A stretch of 64,000 nucleotides of DNA, taken from Gemmobacter caeni. Its GTDB lineage: Bacteria; Pseudomonadota; Alphaproteobacteria; Rhodobacterales; Rhodobacteraceae. The position numbers and the translations under genes are program-made. A model generated the notes under the pieces. That model worked only from the letters and a program-made list of their open reading frames with translations, was not told the origin of the DNA and ran no database searches. Where the stretch lies: contig NZ_QBKP01000006.1 in NCBI RefSeq assembly GCF_003054195.1, forward strand, positions 1-64,000, read 5' to 3'. This document shows positions 18,319 through 26,553 of this stretch, piece after piece. How positions within the stretch are numbered: the stretch's first letter is position 1; each line of letters begins with the position of its first letter.

Positions 18319-18657
18319 TCAGGAGCCTTCGCCCGGATTCGGCGAGAAGTATTTCTCCAGCTTGCCGCTTTCGCCGTCGCGCGCCTCGGCCTCGGGCAGC
18401 GGATCGCGCTTCTGGGTGATCACCGGCCAGAGTTCGGCATATTTGCGGTTGAACTCGACCCATTTGTCCATATCCGGCTCGGTATCCGGGCGGATGGCAT
18501 CCGCCGGGCACTCCGGTTCGCAGACACCGCAGTCGATGCACTCATCGGGGTGGATCACCAGCGTGTTCTCACCCTCGTAGAAGCAATCTACCGGGCAGAC
18601 CTCGACACAGTCGGTGTATTTGCAGGCGATGCAGTTGTCAGTCACCACATAGGTCAT
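18319..18657 (-). CDS. fdxA: Seven-iron ferredoxin FdxA
   Basis: Small cytoplasmic electron carrier with one [3Fe-4S] and one [4Fe-4S] cluster. Its 112 residues hold the expected Cys set: C9, C17 and C50 for the 3Fe cluster, C21, C40, C43 and C46 for the 4Fe cluster, with extra C12 and C25. The acidic C-terminal extension ([20 protein letters not shown]) is typical of alphaproteobacterial FdxA. It follows hslR by 55 bases and precedes carD in the conserved helicase-hslR-fdxA-carD order. Confidence 0.94.
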   Translation of the reverse strand: MTYVVTDNCIACKYTDCVEVCPVDCFYEGENTLVIHPDECIDCGVCEPECPADAIRPDTEPDMDKWVEFNRKYAELWPVITQKRDPLPEAEARDGESGKLEKYFSPNPGEGS

Positions 18658-18712
18658 GACTCAAACCCCGGTCAGTCGTTTCTGGGCTGTTGCTCTAGTC
18701 CAACGCGCCCGC

Positions 18713-19078
18713 TCATTCAAGCGACGAAGTGTCATCCCCGGCAGAAGCGTCCTCCGCTCCGGCGGGCTGCGGGTCAAGATCGAGGTAAAGCGTCTGCGCC
18801 TCGGTCGCAGGTCCGCGCCGCTGGCCGGAGGCAAGTACCCGGATCAGACGGATGCGGCGGCCCTGCGGGAAGGTGAGCGTGTCGCCCTCCCCCACCTGCT
18901 GCCCGGGTTTGAGACAGCGATTGCCATTCAGCCGCAGGTGCCCTTCGGCGATCACGGCACAGGCAAGCGGGCGCGATTTGAAGAATCGCGCCTGCCAGAG
19001 CCACTTGTCCAGCCGGATGGTCACACGCGGCGGTGCCGCATCGGCCTTCCGGGCCGCTTCGGAACGGTGCTTGGCCAA
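18713..19078 (-). CDS. hslR: S4-domain RNA-binding protein, HslR-like
   Basis: A 121-residue protein with an S4 RNA-binding domain (IRLDKWLWQARFFKSRPLA, then VIAEGHLRLNGNR), the pattern of heat-shock protein 15, which binds stalled 50S subunits carrying peptidyl-tRNA. The start is a TTG at 19078 placed directly after the TGA of the helicase gene, so translation is probably coupled; no ATG is available before the domain. The C-terminal tail is acidic (AGAEDASAGDDTSSLE). Confidence 0.85.
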   Translation of the reverse strand: MAKHRSEAARKADAAPPRVTIRLDKWLWQARFFKSRPLACAVIAEGHLRLNGNRCLKPGQQVGEGDTLTFPQGRRIRLIRVLASGQRRGPATEAQTLYLDLDPQPAGAEDASAGDDTSSLE

Positions 19079-21961
19079 TCAGACCTTGCCCTTCAGCGCC
19101 AGCAATGCCGCAAACGGATTGTCGGGGTCGATGGGCTTTTCAGCCCGGGGCGGACGCGCCTCGTAGGATTTGGGCTTGTGGCCCTGGTCCTTGCCGGGTT
19201 TGCCGCCCTTGCGATGCTCGTCACGGCGGCCTTCGGGCTTACCGCCCGGCTTGCCTTCGCGACGCGGCGCATCACCACGCGGACGATCCTCGCGCTTGCC
19301 GCCCTCGCGGGCTTCCCGCGGCGCACGTTCAGGACGGTTGCCCTGCGTCTCGCCCGCCTCGCGGCGCGGACCGCGATTGCCCTGCCCCTCGCGGCGCGGA
19401 CCACGGTTTTCATTCCGCTGACGCGGTGCCCAGGTGAACGTGTAAAACACTTCCATCTCGGGAGCAGCTTCGCCTTCCGCCGCCTCGGGGGCTGCGGTGT
19501 CCTCGGCAGGGGCCAGAACCGAAACTTCTTCGGGAATCGGCGCCACGCTGCCTTCGGTCACCTGAGCCGGAGCTTCGGCGCGGCGCTGCTTGGCGCGTTC
19601 GCCCTTTTCGCCCTTGTAGCCCAGACCGCCCATCAGATCCGCGAACTGTTCCAGCGTCATGCCGGTGATCGACAGCATGTCGGGCGTGGCCTCAAACCCC
19701 GCACGGCTGTCCTTGGCGCGCAGCAGATCTGCCAGACGCTCCAGCATGTCGATGCGAATGGCACGGGTGCCCGCCGGACGATAGCCGGCCAGCGTATAAT
19801 GCTCTTTCGGCACATCCGGGATGTTCGGAATGGTCACAAGGCCCGGCGGCGGGCTTTCAGGAAACTCCTGAAGCCCCTTGGCCAGCGACCACAGAACCAG
19901 ACGCAGCCGGGTCGGCGCGGGTTTCAGCAGCAGCGGCAGGAAGATCGTATATTGCCCGAAGCGCACGCCATGCTTGCGCAGCGACGACCGCGCCTCCTGG
20001 TCCAGCGCCTTCACATCATCGGCCACGCTTTCGCGGCTGACGATGCCCAGCCCTTCGACCAGACGGAAGGCAAAGCCGCGCGCCAGCCCTTGCAGGCTTT
20101 CGTCGCGGTTGAGGTTCGTGAGCGGTTCGAACAGCGCAGCAACCTTGCGGTCGATGAAATGCTGAAGACGACGCTTGACCTTCTCGGTCACCTCCGGCCC
20201 GGCCTCTTCGTCAACGAAGGCCTCGACCTGCGGTTTCATCGCATCCGAACCCGCCACCAGCTTGCCGACGGCAGCGCTGCCCCACATGAGGCCACCCTGT
20301 TCGGTGAAATCCATCTCGGTATCGGGGGAGTTGTAGAAGCGATCCGCCCGCAGATGGAACTCGGGGCGCAGCGCCTCGTAGGCGGCCTGCCGCATCACCC
20401 GCGCCTCTTCACCCGAAGCCGAGGCATCCTGACCGAAGCGGAAACCCTCCAGACGGCCGACGAATTCGCCCTCCACCGTCACTTCACCCTTGTCATTCAC
20501 CTCAGCCACAAGGCTCTCCTTCTGTTTCAACCGCCGCATCAGGACCGATGTGCGGCGGTCGACAAATCTCTGCGTCAGCCGCGCGTGCAGCGCATCCGAC
20601 AGGCGGTCTTCTACAGCGCGCGTTTCGTCGCGCCAATGGGATTCATCCTCGACCCACCCTTTGCGCTGCGCAACGTAAGTCCAGGTGCGGATATAGGCCA
20701 GACGTTTTGACAGCGCGTCAATATCGCCGTCGCTGCGATCAATGCGCGCAACAGCTTTTTTCAGCCAGTCAGCCGGGATACGCCCATCCTGAAGGAAGCC
20801 GAACAGCCGGTGCAGCAGCCCCACATGATCGGAGCCGGTGGTCGAGCGGAAATCGGGGATGCGGCAGACATCCCACAACAATTTCACCGCACGCGGCCCG
20901 GCGCGCAGCCGGTCGGCCATGTCGGGCATCTGCGTCAACGCCTTCAGCGCCATCAGATCGTCGGCCTCGCGCGTGCGCATCAGCCATTCATTGCCGGTCG
21001 GCGCCTCCAGCGAGGCGATCAGCCGCTCGGCCGAGCCGAAGTCCAGCGCGTCGTTTCGCCACATCAGCTTGCGGACAGGCGCGAAGCGGTGCTCCTCGAT
21101 GGCGGCGACCAGATCCTCGTCCAGCGGGCTGGCCTCGCCCGTCACGCCGAAGGTGCCTGCCTCCATATGCCGCCCGGCACGACCGGCGATCTGCCCCATC
21201 TCGTGCGGGAACAGATGCCGCATCCGGCGGCCATCGAACTTGTGGGTGGCCGAAAAGGCGACATGCTTGATGTCGAGGTTCAGCCCCATGCCGATGGCAT
21301 CGGTGGCGACCAGGTAATCGACCTCGCCATTCTGATAAAGCGCGACCTGCGCGTTCCGGGTGCGCGGCGAAAGCGCGCCCATCACCACTGCACAGCCCCC
21401 CTTCTGGCGGCGGATCAGCTCGGCGATGGCATAGACATCATCAACAGAAAACCCGACGATGGCCGAGCGTGGCGGCATCCGGCTTATCTTTTTCGAACCT
21501 GTATAGCTGAGCGTCGACAAACGGTCACGCCGCACGAACTGTGTCTGCGGGATCAGCGCGGCAATCGCCGGGCGCATCGAATCGGACCCGAGGAACATCG
21601 TCTCCACCAGCCCGCGCGCATTCATCAGCCGGTCTGTGAAGACATGGCCGCGCTCGGGGTCGCCGCAAAGCTGGATCTCGTCGATGGCCAGGAAATCAGC
21701 GCCGATGTCCGTCGGCATCGCCTCGACCGTGCAGACCCAGTATTGGGTCCGTTCCGGCACGATGCGTTCCTCGCCGGTGACCAGCGCCACCACCGAAGGC
21801 CCGCGCGCCTTGACGATACGGTCATAGACCTCGCGCGCCAGCAGGCGCAGCGGGAAGCCGATGACCCCCGTCCGATGCCCCAGCATCCTTTCAATGGCGT
21901 AATGCGTCTTGCCGGTGTTCGTCGGTCCCAGGACCGCCGTGACCCGTCGCTGAAGGACCAT
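19079..21961 (-). CDS. SUV3-like DExH RNA helicase with basic Gly/Arg-rich tail
   Basis: A 960-residue helicase. Walker A is GPTNTGKTH at about residues 12-20, motif II DEIQ at 94-97, and motif VI QIAGRAGRH near 265, giving a Ski2/Suv3-type superfamily 2 core. A long middle domain follows, then from about residue 840 a disordered tail with repeated GPRREGQGNR-like and EGRRDEHRKGGKPG-like units that would bind RNA non-specifically. Mitochondrial SUV3 works with an exonuclease in RNA decay; the bacterial role is less clear. It is immediately followed by hslR, another RNA-binding protein. Confidence 0.88.
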   Translation of the reverse strand: MVLQRRVTAVLGPTNTGKTHYAIERMLGHRTGVIGFPLRLLAREVYDRIVKARGPSVVALVTGEERIVPERTQYWVCTVEAMPTDIGADFLAIDEIQLCGDPERGHVFTDRLMNARGLVETMFLGSDSMRPAIAALIPQTQFVRRDRLSTLSYTGSKKISRMPPRSAIVGFSVDDVYAIAELIRRQKGGCAVVMGALSPRTRNAQVALYQNGEVDYLVATDAIGMGLNLDIKHVAFSATHKFDGRRMRHLFPHEMGQIAGRAGRHMEAGTFGVTGEASPLDEDLVAAIEEHRFAPVRKLMWRNDALDFGSAERLIASLEAPTGNEWLMRTREADDLMALKALTQMPDMADRLRAGPRAVKLLWDVCRIPDFRSTTGSDHVGLLHRLFGFLQDGRIPADWLKKAVARIDRSDGDIDALSKRLAYIRTWTYVAQRKGWVEDESHWRDETRAVEDRLSDALHARLTQRFVDRRTSVLMRRLKQKESLVAEVNDKGEVTVEGEFVGRLEGFRFGQDASASGEEARVMRQAAYEALRPEFHLRADRFYNSPDTEMDFTEQGGLMWGSAAVGKLVAGSDAMKPQVEAFVDEEAGPEVTEKVKRRLQHFIDRKVAALFEPLTNLNRDESLQGLARGFAFRLVEGLGIVSRESVADDVKALDQEARSSLRKHGVRFGQYTIFLPLLLKPAPTRLRLVLWSLAKGLQEFPESPPPGLVTIPNIPDVPKEHYTLAGYRPAGTRAIRIDMLERLADLLRAKDSRAGFEATPDMLSITGMTLEQFADLMGGLGYKGEKGERAKQRRAEAPAQVTEGSVAPIPEEVSVLAPAEDTAAPEAAEGEAAPEMEVFYTFTWAPRQRNENRGPRREGQGNRGPRREAGETQGNRPERAPREAREGGKREDRPRGDAPRREGKPGGKPEGRRDEHRKGGKPGKDQGHKPKSYEARPPRAEKPIDPDNPFAALLALKGKV

Positions 21962-21973
21962 AGGTTCGTTGTC

Positions 21974-22546
21974 TCAGATGCTTTGCCCGGAGGTTTCAGT
22001 TTCCAGGCGTTTCACTGCTTCCAATACCGCCTGCATATGCGGATGTATAGCAAGAGCCGCCCGATAGACTTCCAGCGCCTGAGGTTTTCGGTCAAGCTGC
22101 TCAAGAATCATCCCAAACCCGGCCAGCGCGCCGAAATGGCGCGGGTTCAGCGCCAGGACATGCCGGATGTCACTGACCGACTGCCCGTAGCGACCGGCCA
22201 GAAAATAGGCCGTGGCCCGTGCGTTCCAGCCTTCGGCGAAATCGGGCGCATGATCGGTCAGCGCGGTCAGATGGTCGATGGCAGTTTCCGCATCGCCCTG
22301 GTCGATGGCCTTGCGCCCGCGTTCCAGCAGCAGATCCATCGAAGCCGAACCGGAACGCGACCAGATCCGCTGGATATCGCTTTCGATGGCACGCGCCCCG
22401 GCATCATCCGTCGTCTTCAGATCGGCAAACAGCCGGTCCAGCGTCGCTGCATCCTCGGCAGGGCCCGCCTGCGCCGCAGCGTCACCAAGCGCCAGCGCGA
22501 AAACTGCCGCCACGGCAAGATTGAGAAGCGTCAACAGGACTTTCAT
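21974..22546 (-). CDS. Periplasmic tetratricopeptide-repeat protein
   Basis: A 190-residue protein with a signal peptide (MKVLLTLLNLAVAAVFALAL, cleavage near AAAQA) and at least two to three TPR units from about residue 75: AIDQGDAETAIDHLTALTDH, AEGWNARATAYFLAGRYGQS and FGALAGFGMILEQLDRKPQA. TPRs mediate protein contacts; the partner is unknown. It is 12 bases upstream of the helicase gene in the same direction. Confidence 0.82.
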   Translation of the reverse strand: MKVLLTLLNLAVAAVFALALGDAAAQAGPAEDAATLDRLFADLKTTDDAGARAIESDIQRIWSRSGSASMDLLLERGRKAIDQGDAETAIDHLTALTDHAPDFAEGWNARATAYFLAGRYGQSVSDIRHVLALNPRHFGALAGFGMILEQLDRKPQALEVYRAALAIHPHMQAVLEAVKRLETETSGQSI

Positions 22547-22628
22547 ATCTACACTCTATCCAAGGCACGGGGAAATGCCATAACCCTCGGGTCACATTCC
22601 GGGGATGGCACAGCGAGGAGGCAAGAAT

Positions 22629-22913
22629 ATGAGCGACGTGATCAATGCAGCGGTCGAGGCCCTGTCAGCCAAAGTATCGGGCTTCGACGGTGTGGCGAAG
22701 TTCGTCATTCCGGGGGAAGGCGCCATCATGATCGACGCGACGGGCGTCCACGCGGGCGATGAAGAGGCCGATGTTACCCTGACCGCGAATACCGAGGTAT
22801 TTCGCGCCATTCTGGACGGCGAGATGAACCCGACCACCGCCTTCATGACCGGCAAGCTGAAGGTCGACGGCAGCATGGGAATGGCCATGAAACTCGGCTC
22901 CGTGCTGAGCTGA
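22629..22913 (+). CDS. SCP2 sterol-carrier-like protein
   Basis: A 94-residue single-domain protein with the SCP2 pattern: KVSGFDGVAKFVIPGEGAIM, then ADVTLTANTEVFRAILDGEM and FMTGKLKVDGSMGMAMKLG. In bacteria such proteins bind fatty acyl or other lipid ligands. ATG at 22629 has GGAGG nine bases upstream; an earlier in-frame ATG at 22605 lacks one. The next gene, a lysophospholipase-like hydrolase, starts two bases after its stop, so both probably act on lipids. Confidence 0.85.
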   Translation: MSDVINAAVEALSAKVSGFDGVAKFVIPGEGAIMIDATGVHAGDEEADVTLTANTEVFRAILDGEMNPTTAFMTGKLKVDGSMGMAMKLGSVLS

Positions 22914-22915
22914 CC

Positions 22916-23854
22916 ATGACCGCCGCGCCGTTTTACGCCGATATCGCGCAGGGCCCTGAAAGCGGCCGTGCGGTCTGGCTCGCGGCGGGCGATGGCACAA
23001 AACTGCGCGTCGCCCATTGGGCACCCTTCGGGGCGGCGCGCGGCACGGTCCTGCTGTTTCAGGGCCGGTCGGAATATGCCGAGAAATATGGGCCTGCTGC
23101 CGTCGCACTGACGGGTGCGGGCTGGCATGTGCTGGCGCCCGACTGGCGCGGCCAGGGCCTGTCGCAGCGCCGCCACCCCGATCCGATGCTGGGCCATGTC
23201 GAGGATTTCGACGAATACCAGCAGGATGTCACGGCGGTGCTGGATTTTGCTCGGGCCGAAGGACTGCCTGAACCCTGGCATCTCCTCAGTCATTCCATGG
23301 GTGGCTGCATCGCGTTGCGGGCGCTGTTACGCGGTTTGCCGGTGAAAAGCGCCGTGTTTTCCGCCCCGATGTGGGGCATCCGGCTGTTTCCGACGGTGGA
23401 ACCCGTTGCCGTCACCCTGTCGCGTGTGCTGCATGAACGCGGGCATGGCCATCTGTTGACCCCCACGACCACGCGGCAGACCTATGTTTTGCACGCGAAA
23501 TTCCGCGGCAACATGCTGACCCGCGATCCCGCGATCTGGAGCTGGATGCGCCAGCAGGCCACGGCCCATCCCGATCTGGCACTTGGCGGCCCGTCGCTGA
23601 CCTGGCTGCATGCCGCCTTCCGCGAGATGCAGGCGCTGCAAGCCCTGCCCGCCCCCGCCACACCCGCGCTCACCGCGCTTGGCACCTCGGAACGCATCAT
23701 CAGCCCCCGCGCCGTACGCCGTCGCATGGCCGCCTGGCCGCAGGGCCGGCTGGAGCTTTTCGCGAAGGCGGAACATGAGGTTATGATGGAGCTTCCAGCC
23801 CATCGCGGCCGCTTCCTGGCCGAGACCAGCGCCTTCTTCGCCGCGCAATCCTAG
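22916..23854 (+). CDS. Alpha/beta hydrolase, lysophospholipase-like
   Basis: A 312-residue serine hydrolase of the monoacylglycerol lipase/PldB type. The oxyanion region is LLFQGRSEYAEKY near 47-59, the nucleophile is Ser127 in LLSHSMGGC, and the late His is in KAEHEVMME. No signal peptide, so it acts in the cytoplasm. It is coupled to the SCP2 gene upstream (two-base gap). Its stop overlaps that of convergent panE by 4 bases. Confidence 0.86.
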   Translation: MTAAPFYADIAQGPESGRAVWLAAGDGTKLRVAHWAPFGAARGTVLLFQGRSEYAEKYGPAAVALTGAGWHVLAPDWRGQGLSQRRHPDPMLGHVEDFDEYQQDVTAVLDFARAEGLPEPWHLLSHSMGGCIALRALLRGLPVKSAVFSAPMWGIRLFPTVEPVAVTLSRVLHERGHGHLLTPTTTRQTYVLHAKFRGNMLTRDPAIWSWMRQQATAHPDLALGGPSLTWLHAAFREMQALQALPAPATPALTALGTSERIISPRAVRRRMAAWPQGRLELFAKAEHEVMMELPAHRGRFLAETSAFFAAQS

Positions 23855-24747
23855 ACGGCCGGCGCCTCGGCCAGTTGCACCAGCACCGTCATGGCCGCAT
23901 TCAGCGGAACCGGAATGCCCAGAAGCCCGGCGCGCCGGACGATCTCGCCATTCAGAAACCCGATCTCCGTCGCACGCCCGCGCGCCATATCCTGCGCGGT
24001 CGAGGACATTTGCCCCGCCATCGTCTCGGCAATGCGACGCACATCGTCCTCCAGCCCTTCGGGCAGGGTGATCCCGCTGGCGGCCGCCACCGCCCGGCAT
24101 TCTGCAACGAGGCCAGAAACCACCCCCTCGGCCCCCGGTGCGGCGAGGATGCGGCCATAGGGCTGCCGGGTCAGCGCAGAAATGGCGTTCCAGGCACAGT
24201 TGATGGTCAGCTTGACCCAAAGCGCGGTTTCGGCACCTGCGGAGACTTCGGTCGGAATGCCCGCCGCCGCGAACCGCGTGGCCAGTGCCGCACTTTGCGG
24301 CGCATCGCCCAGCACCAGATCACCACGTCCGTGGTGGCGCAGATGCCCCGCCGCCGTCATCCCGACCGCGACATAGACCACCGCCGGAATCACAGGCCGC
24401 CCCAGAATCGCCGCCAGCCTCTCTGCATTTCCCACGCCGTTCTGAAGGCTCAGCACCACCGCATCGGGCGCCAGATGCGGCGCGATCTGCCGTCCCGCCG
24501 CCTCGGTATCCTGAGATTTCACGCAAAAGAGCACAAGCTCAGCCCCGGCTATCGCCCCCGGATCGGTCGCCACCGGCAGGTGCACCACCTCGCGGCCCGT
24601 CGCCCGGTCGATGATCAGCCCCTGACCTGCAACAGCGCTGGCCAGCGCGGGACGGCCGATCAGCACAACCTCCTCGCCCGCCTGCGCCAGCATTGCGCCA
24701 TAATAGCAGCCGACAGCCCCCGCCCCCATCACCGCGATCCGGCCCAT
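23851..24747 (-). CDS. panE: 2-Dehydropantoate 2-reductase
   Basis: NADPH-dependent reduction of ketopantoate to pantoate in pantothenate/CoA synthesis. The 298 residues begin with a Rossmann loop GAGAVGCYYGAMLA, followed by VLFCVKSQDTE, the NGVGN motif (LQNGVGNAERLA) and the catalytic Lys region ALWVKLTINCAWNAISALT. All family landmarks are present. It is transcribed alone, downstream of trcR but separated from it by a terminator. Confidence 0.88.
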   Translation of the reverse strand: MGRIAVMGAGAVGCYYGAMLAQAGEEVVLIGRPALASAVAGQGLIIDRATGREVVHLPVATDPGAIAGAELVLFCVKSQDTEAAGRQIAPHLAPDAVVLSLQNGVGNAERLAAILGRPVIPAVVYVAVGMTAAGHLRHHGRGDLVLGDAPQSAALATRFAAAGIPTEVSAGAETALWVKLTINCAWNAISALTRQPYGRILAAPGAEGVVSGLVAECRAVAAASGITLPEGLEDDVRRIAETMAGQMSSTAQDMARGRATEIGFLNGEIVRRAGLLGIPVPLNAAMTVLVQLAEAPAV

Positions 24748-24776
24748 TCCTGCCTCCCTGTCCGCAGAAACGAAAA

Positions 24777-24796
24777 CCCCGGCACCTTGGCCGGGG
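24777..24796 (-). terminator. Rho-independent terminator of trcR
   Basis: On the minus strand a 7-bp stem CCCCGGC/GCCGGGG with a 6-base loop is followed by TTTT. It begins 9 bases after the trcR stop. Confidence 0.85.
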
Positions 24797-24804
24797 TCTC
24801 ACGA

Positions 24805-25548
24805 TCAGTTGTCGTCTTCTTCTTCGTCGTCATCGCCATGTGGCAGATTGAAGAAACTGTCCGCATCCGAGTAATCGGCGGGGTTTTCCTCTTTCTCCAC
24901 CTGCGTGAAGGCCTCCAGACCGGCCAGCGACCCCGGCATCTTCGGCTCGGGCGCCATGCCCAGCGACTGTTCGGTCGACACGAGCTTGCGACGCTCGTCG
25001 TCGCTCATCACGCCACCCTCGGCCGCTTTCTTGCGCACGGCGGCCTGCACGGCGGCATCCAGTTCAGACTGACGGCAAAGCCCCAGCGCGACCGGGTCGA
25101 TCGCCTGCATATTCTGGATGTTCCAGTGCGTCCGCTCGCGGATCGACTGGATGGTAGGCTTGGTCGTACCGACCAGCTTGCCGATGGCGCCATCCGAAAG
25201 CTCGGGATGGAACTTCACCAGCCACAGGATCGCATTCGGACGGTCCTGGCGCTTCGACAGCGGGGTGTAGCGCGGCCCGCGACGCTTGTCCTCGCCCACG
25301 GCAGCAGCGTTGAACTTCAGCTTCAGCTTGTAGAAGGGATCTTTCTGCCCCTTCTCGATCTCGATCGGGTCCAGCTGGTTGTTCGCCACCGGATCGAACC
25401 CCTTCACGCCGGTCGCCACATCGCCATCGGCAATGCCCTGCACTTCCAGCTCGTGCATGCCGCAGAAATCGGCGACCTGCCTGAAGGTCAGCGTCGTATT
25501 GTCGACCAGCCAGACCGCGGTCGCCTTGGCCATAAGGGGTTTCGACAT
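24805..25548 (-). CDS. trcR: DUF1013 cell-cycle transcriptional regulator TrcR
   Basis: In Caulobacter the DUF1013 protein TrcR binds RNA polymerase and influences ctrA-related promoters. This 247-residue protein starts MSKPLMAKATAVWLVDNTTL and continues with FRQVADFCGMHELEVQGIAD, LDPIEIEKGQKDP and RPNAILWLVKFHPELSDGAI, all conserved in the family, including helix-turn-helix-like parts. The tail is strongly acidic (HGDDDEEEDDN). ATG at 25548 is set by that conserved N-terminus and by a GGAG five bases upstream; longer starts are unsupported. Confidence 0.9.
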   Translation of the reverse strand: MSKPLMAKATAVWLVDNTTLTFRQVADFCGMHELEVQGIADGDVATGVKGFDPVANNQLDPIEIEKGQKDPFYKLKLKFNAAAVGEDKRRGPRYTPLSKRQDRPNAILWLVKFHPELSDGAIGKLVGTTKPTIQSIRERTHWNIQNMQAIDPVALGLCRQSELDAAVQAAVRKKAAEGGVMSDDERRKLVSTEQSLGMAPEPKMPGSLAGLEAFTQVEKEENPADYSDADSFFNLPHGDDDEEEDDN

Positions 25549-25640
25549 GAGGATCACTCCTTTACAAATCTTTCCCGCGCCGGGAAAACGGCTGCGGGCG
25601 AGGCCCGCGATTTCCACGTTTTCGGGGAAGTCTGGCGCGC

Positions 25641-25669
25641 CTTATAGTGCGATTTTACTGCGGGGGAAA
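25641..25669 (-). promoter_or_regulatory. Possible promoter of trcR
   Basis: TATAAG at 25641-25646 on the minus strand with a weak TTTCCC 17 bases upstream. It would place the start about 85 bases before the trcR ATG. It overlaps the leader of the divergent RNase T2 gene. Confidence 0.35.
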
Positions 25670-25675
25670 GAGAAA

Positions 25676-26314
25676 ATGCGCATCTTGCTCCGGGCCACTC
25701 TCGCTTCCCTGATCTCCACCGCCGCGTTTGCCGGGGGCGAGAAAGCCGGCGACTTCGACTACTACGTCATGTCTCTCAGCTGGTCGCCCAACTGGTGCGC
25801 GCTGGAGGGGGACGCCCGTGGCGCCCCGGAATGCCACAAGGGCGCGGGACGCGCCTTCACCCTGCACGGGCTCTGGCCGCAATATGAGGAAGGCTGGCCC
25901 AGCTACTGCCGCACCACCGAACGCGATCCTTCCCGCGCGGAAAGCGAGACGATGGCCGACATCATGGGCGCCTCGGGACTTGCATGGTATCAGTGGAAGA
26001 AACATGGCCGCTGTTCCGGCCTGTCTGCGCGCAGCTATTACGACAGCCTGCGCCGCGCTTTCGCCACGGTGAAGATTCCAAAGGTCTTCCCGATGATCGA
26101 CAAACGCCTGAAAGTCCCCGCCGATGTGGTGGAAGGCGCATTTCTGGAGGCCAACCCCGGCCTTTCCCCTGACCAGATCACCGTCACCTGCGACAGCGGC
26201 ATGATTCAGGAAATCCGCATCTGCCTGACCAAGGATCTGCGCCCCCGTCGCTGCGGCGCTGACGCGATCCGTGACTGCCGACTGAAGGATGCGGTGCTGG
26301 AACCCATCCGCTGA
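25676..26314 (+). CDS. Secreted ribonuclease T2 family protein
   Basis: A 212-residue protein with a signal peptide (RILLRATLASLISTAAFAGG). CAS-1 is intact as FTLHGLWPQ with His64. CAS-2 reads WYQWKKHGRCSG, so His110 is present but the usual HEW is YQW, replacing the conserved acidic residue by Gln. Several Cys (41, 53, 78, 113 and later pairs) fit the disulphide-rich fold. The family cleaves RNA through 2',3'-cyclic phosphates in the periplasm. The substitution may be a lineage variant or may lower activity. Confidence 0.85.
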   Translation: MRILLRATLASLISTAAFAGGEKAGDFDYYVMSLSWSPNWCALEGDARGAPECHKGAGRAFTLHGLWPQYEEGWPSYCRTTERDPSRAESETMADIMGASGLAWYQWKKHGRCSGLSARSYYDSLRRAFATVKIPKVFPMIDKRLKVPADVVEGAFLEANPGLSPDQITVTCDSGMIQEIRICLTKDLRPRRCGADAIRDCRLKDAVLEPIR

Positions 26315-26348
26315 CCACCCCACCTGCGCAGCTTCGACCGGGCAAAAC

Positions 26349-26545
26349 GAGTATTTCTGCAAGAAGCAAGGCAGGGCGGACAAGGGGATGCCAAAACGGC
26401 TCTCTGCGGCCTGTATTGCTTCTTGATCAAATACTCAAACTCCTCCCGCGCCGTCGCTGAAACGCTGTATCGAAAGCACCAGCGGCACCACCGCCCATGG
26501 CAATGCCGCATGACGATGGCCCCGCCGGGGCCTGAGGAGGGCGGC
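26349..26545. repeat. Two-part intergenic repeat, copy A
   Basis: Part one is a long stem: GAGTATTT and CAAGAAGCAA (26349-26369) pair with TTGCTTCTTG and AAATACTC (26416-26436), 18 bp with a symmetric 3x3 internal loop. Part two, 26494-26545, is a 52-base box that matches 48 of 52 bases at 34103-34154, including a hairpin GGCCCC-GCC-GGGGCC. Both copies lie directly downstream of minus-strand genes. It fills the gap between the RNase T2 gene and the kinase gene. Confidence 0.85.
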
Positions 26546-26553
26546 ACTTGTGT

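Noticed and set aside
18656-20710. A 684-residue plus-strand frame
   Set aside because: Antisense of the helicase, hslR and fdxA genes; composition is shadow-like.
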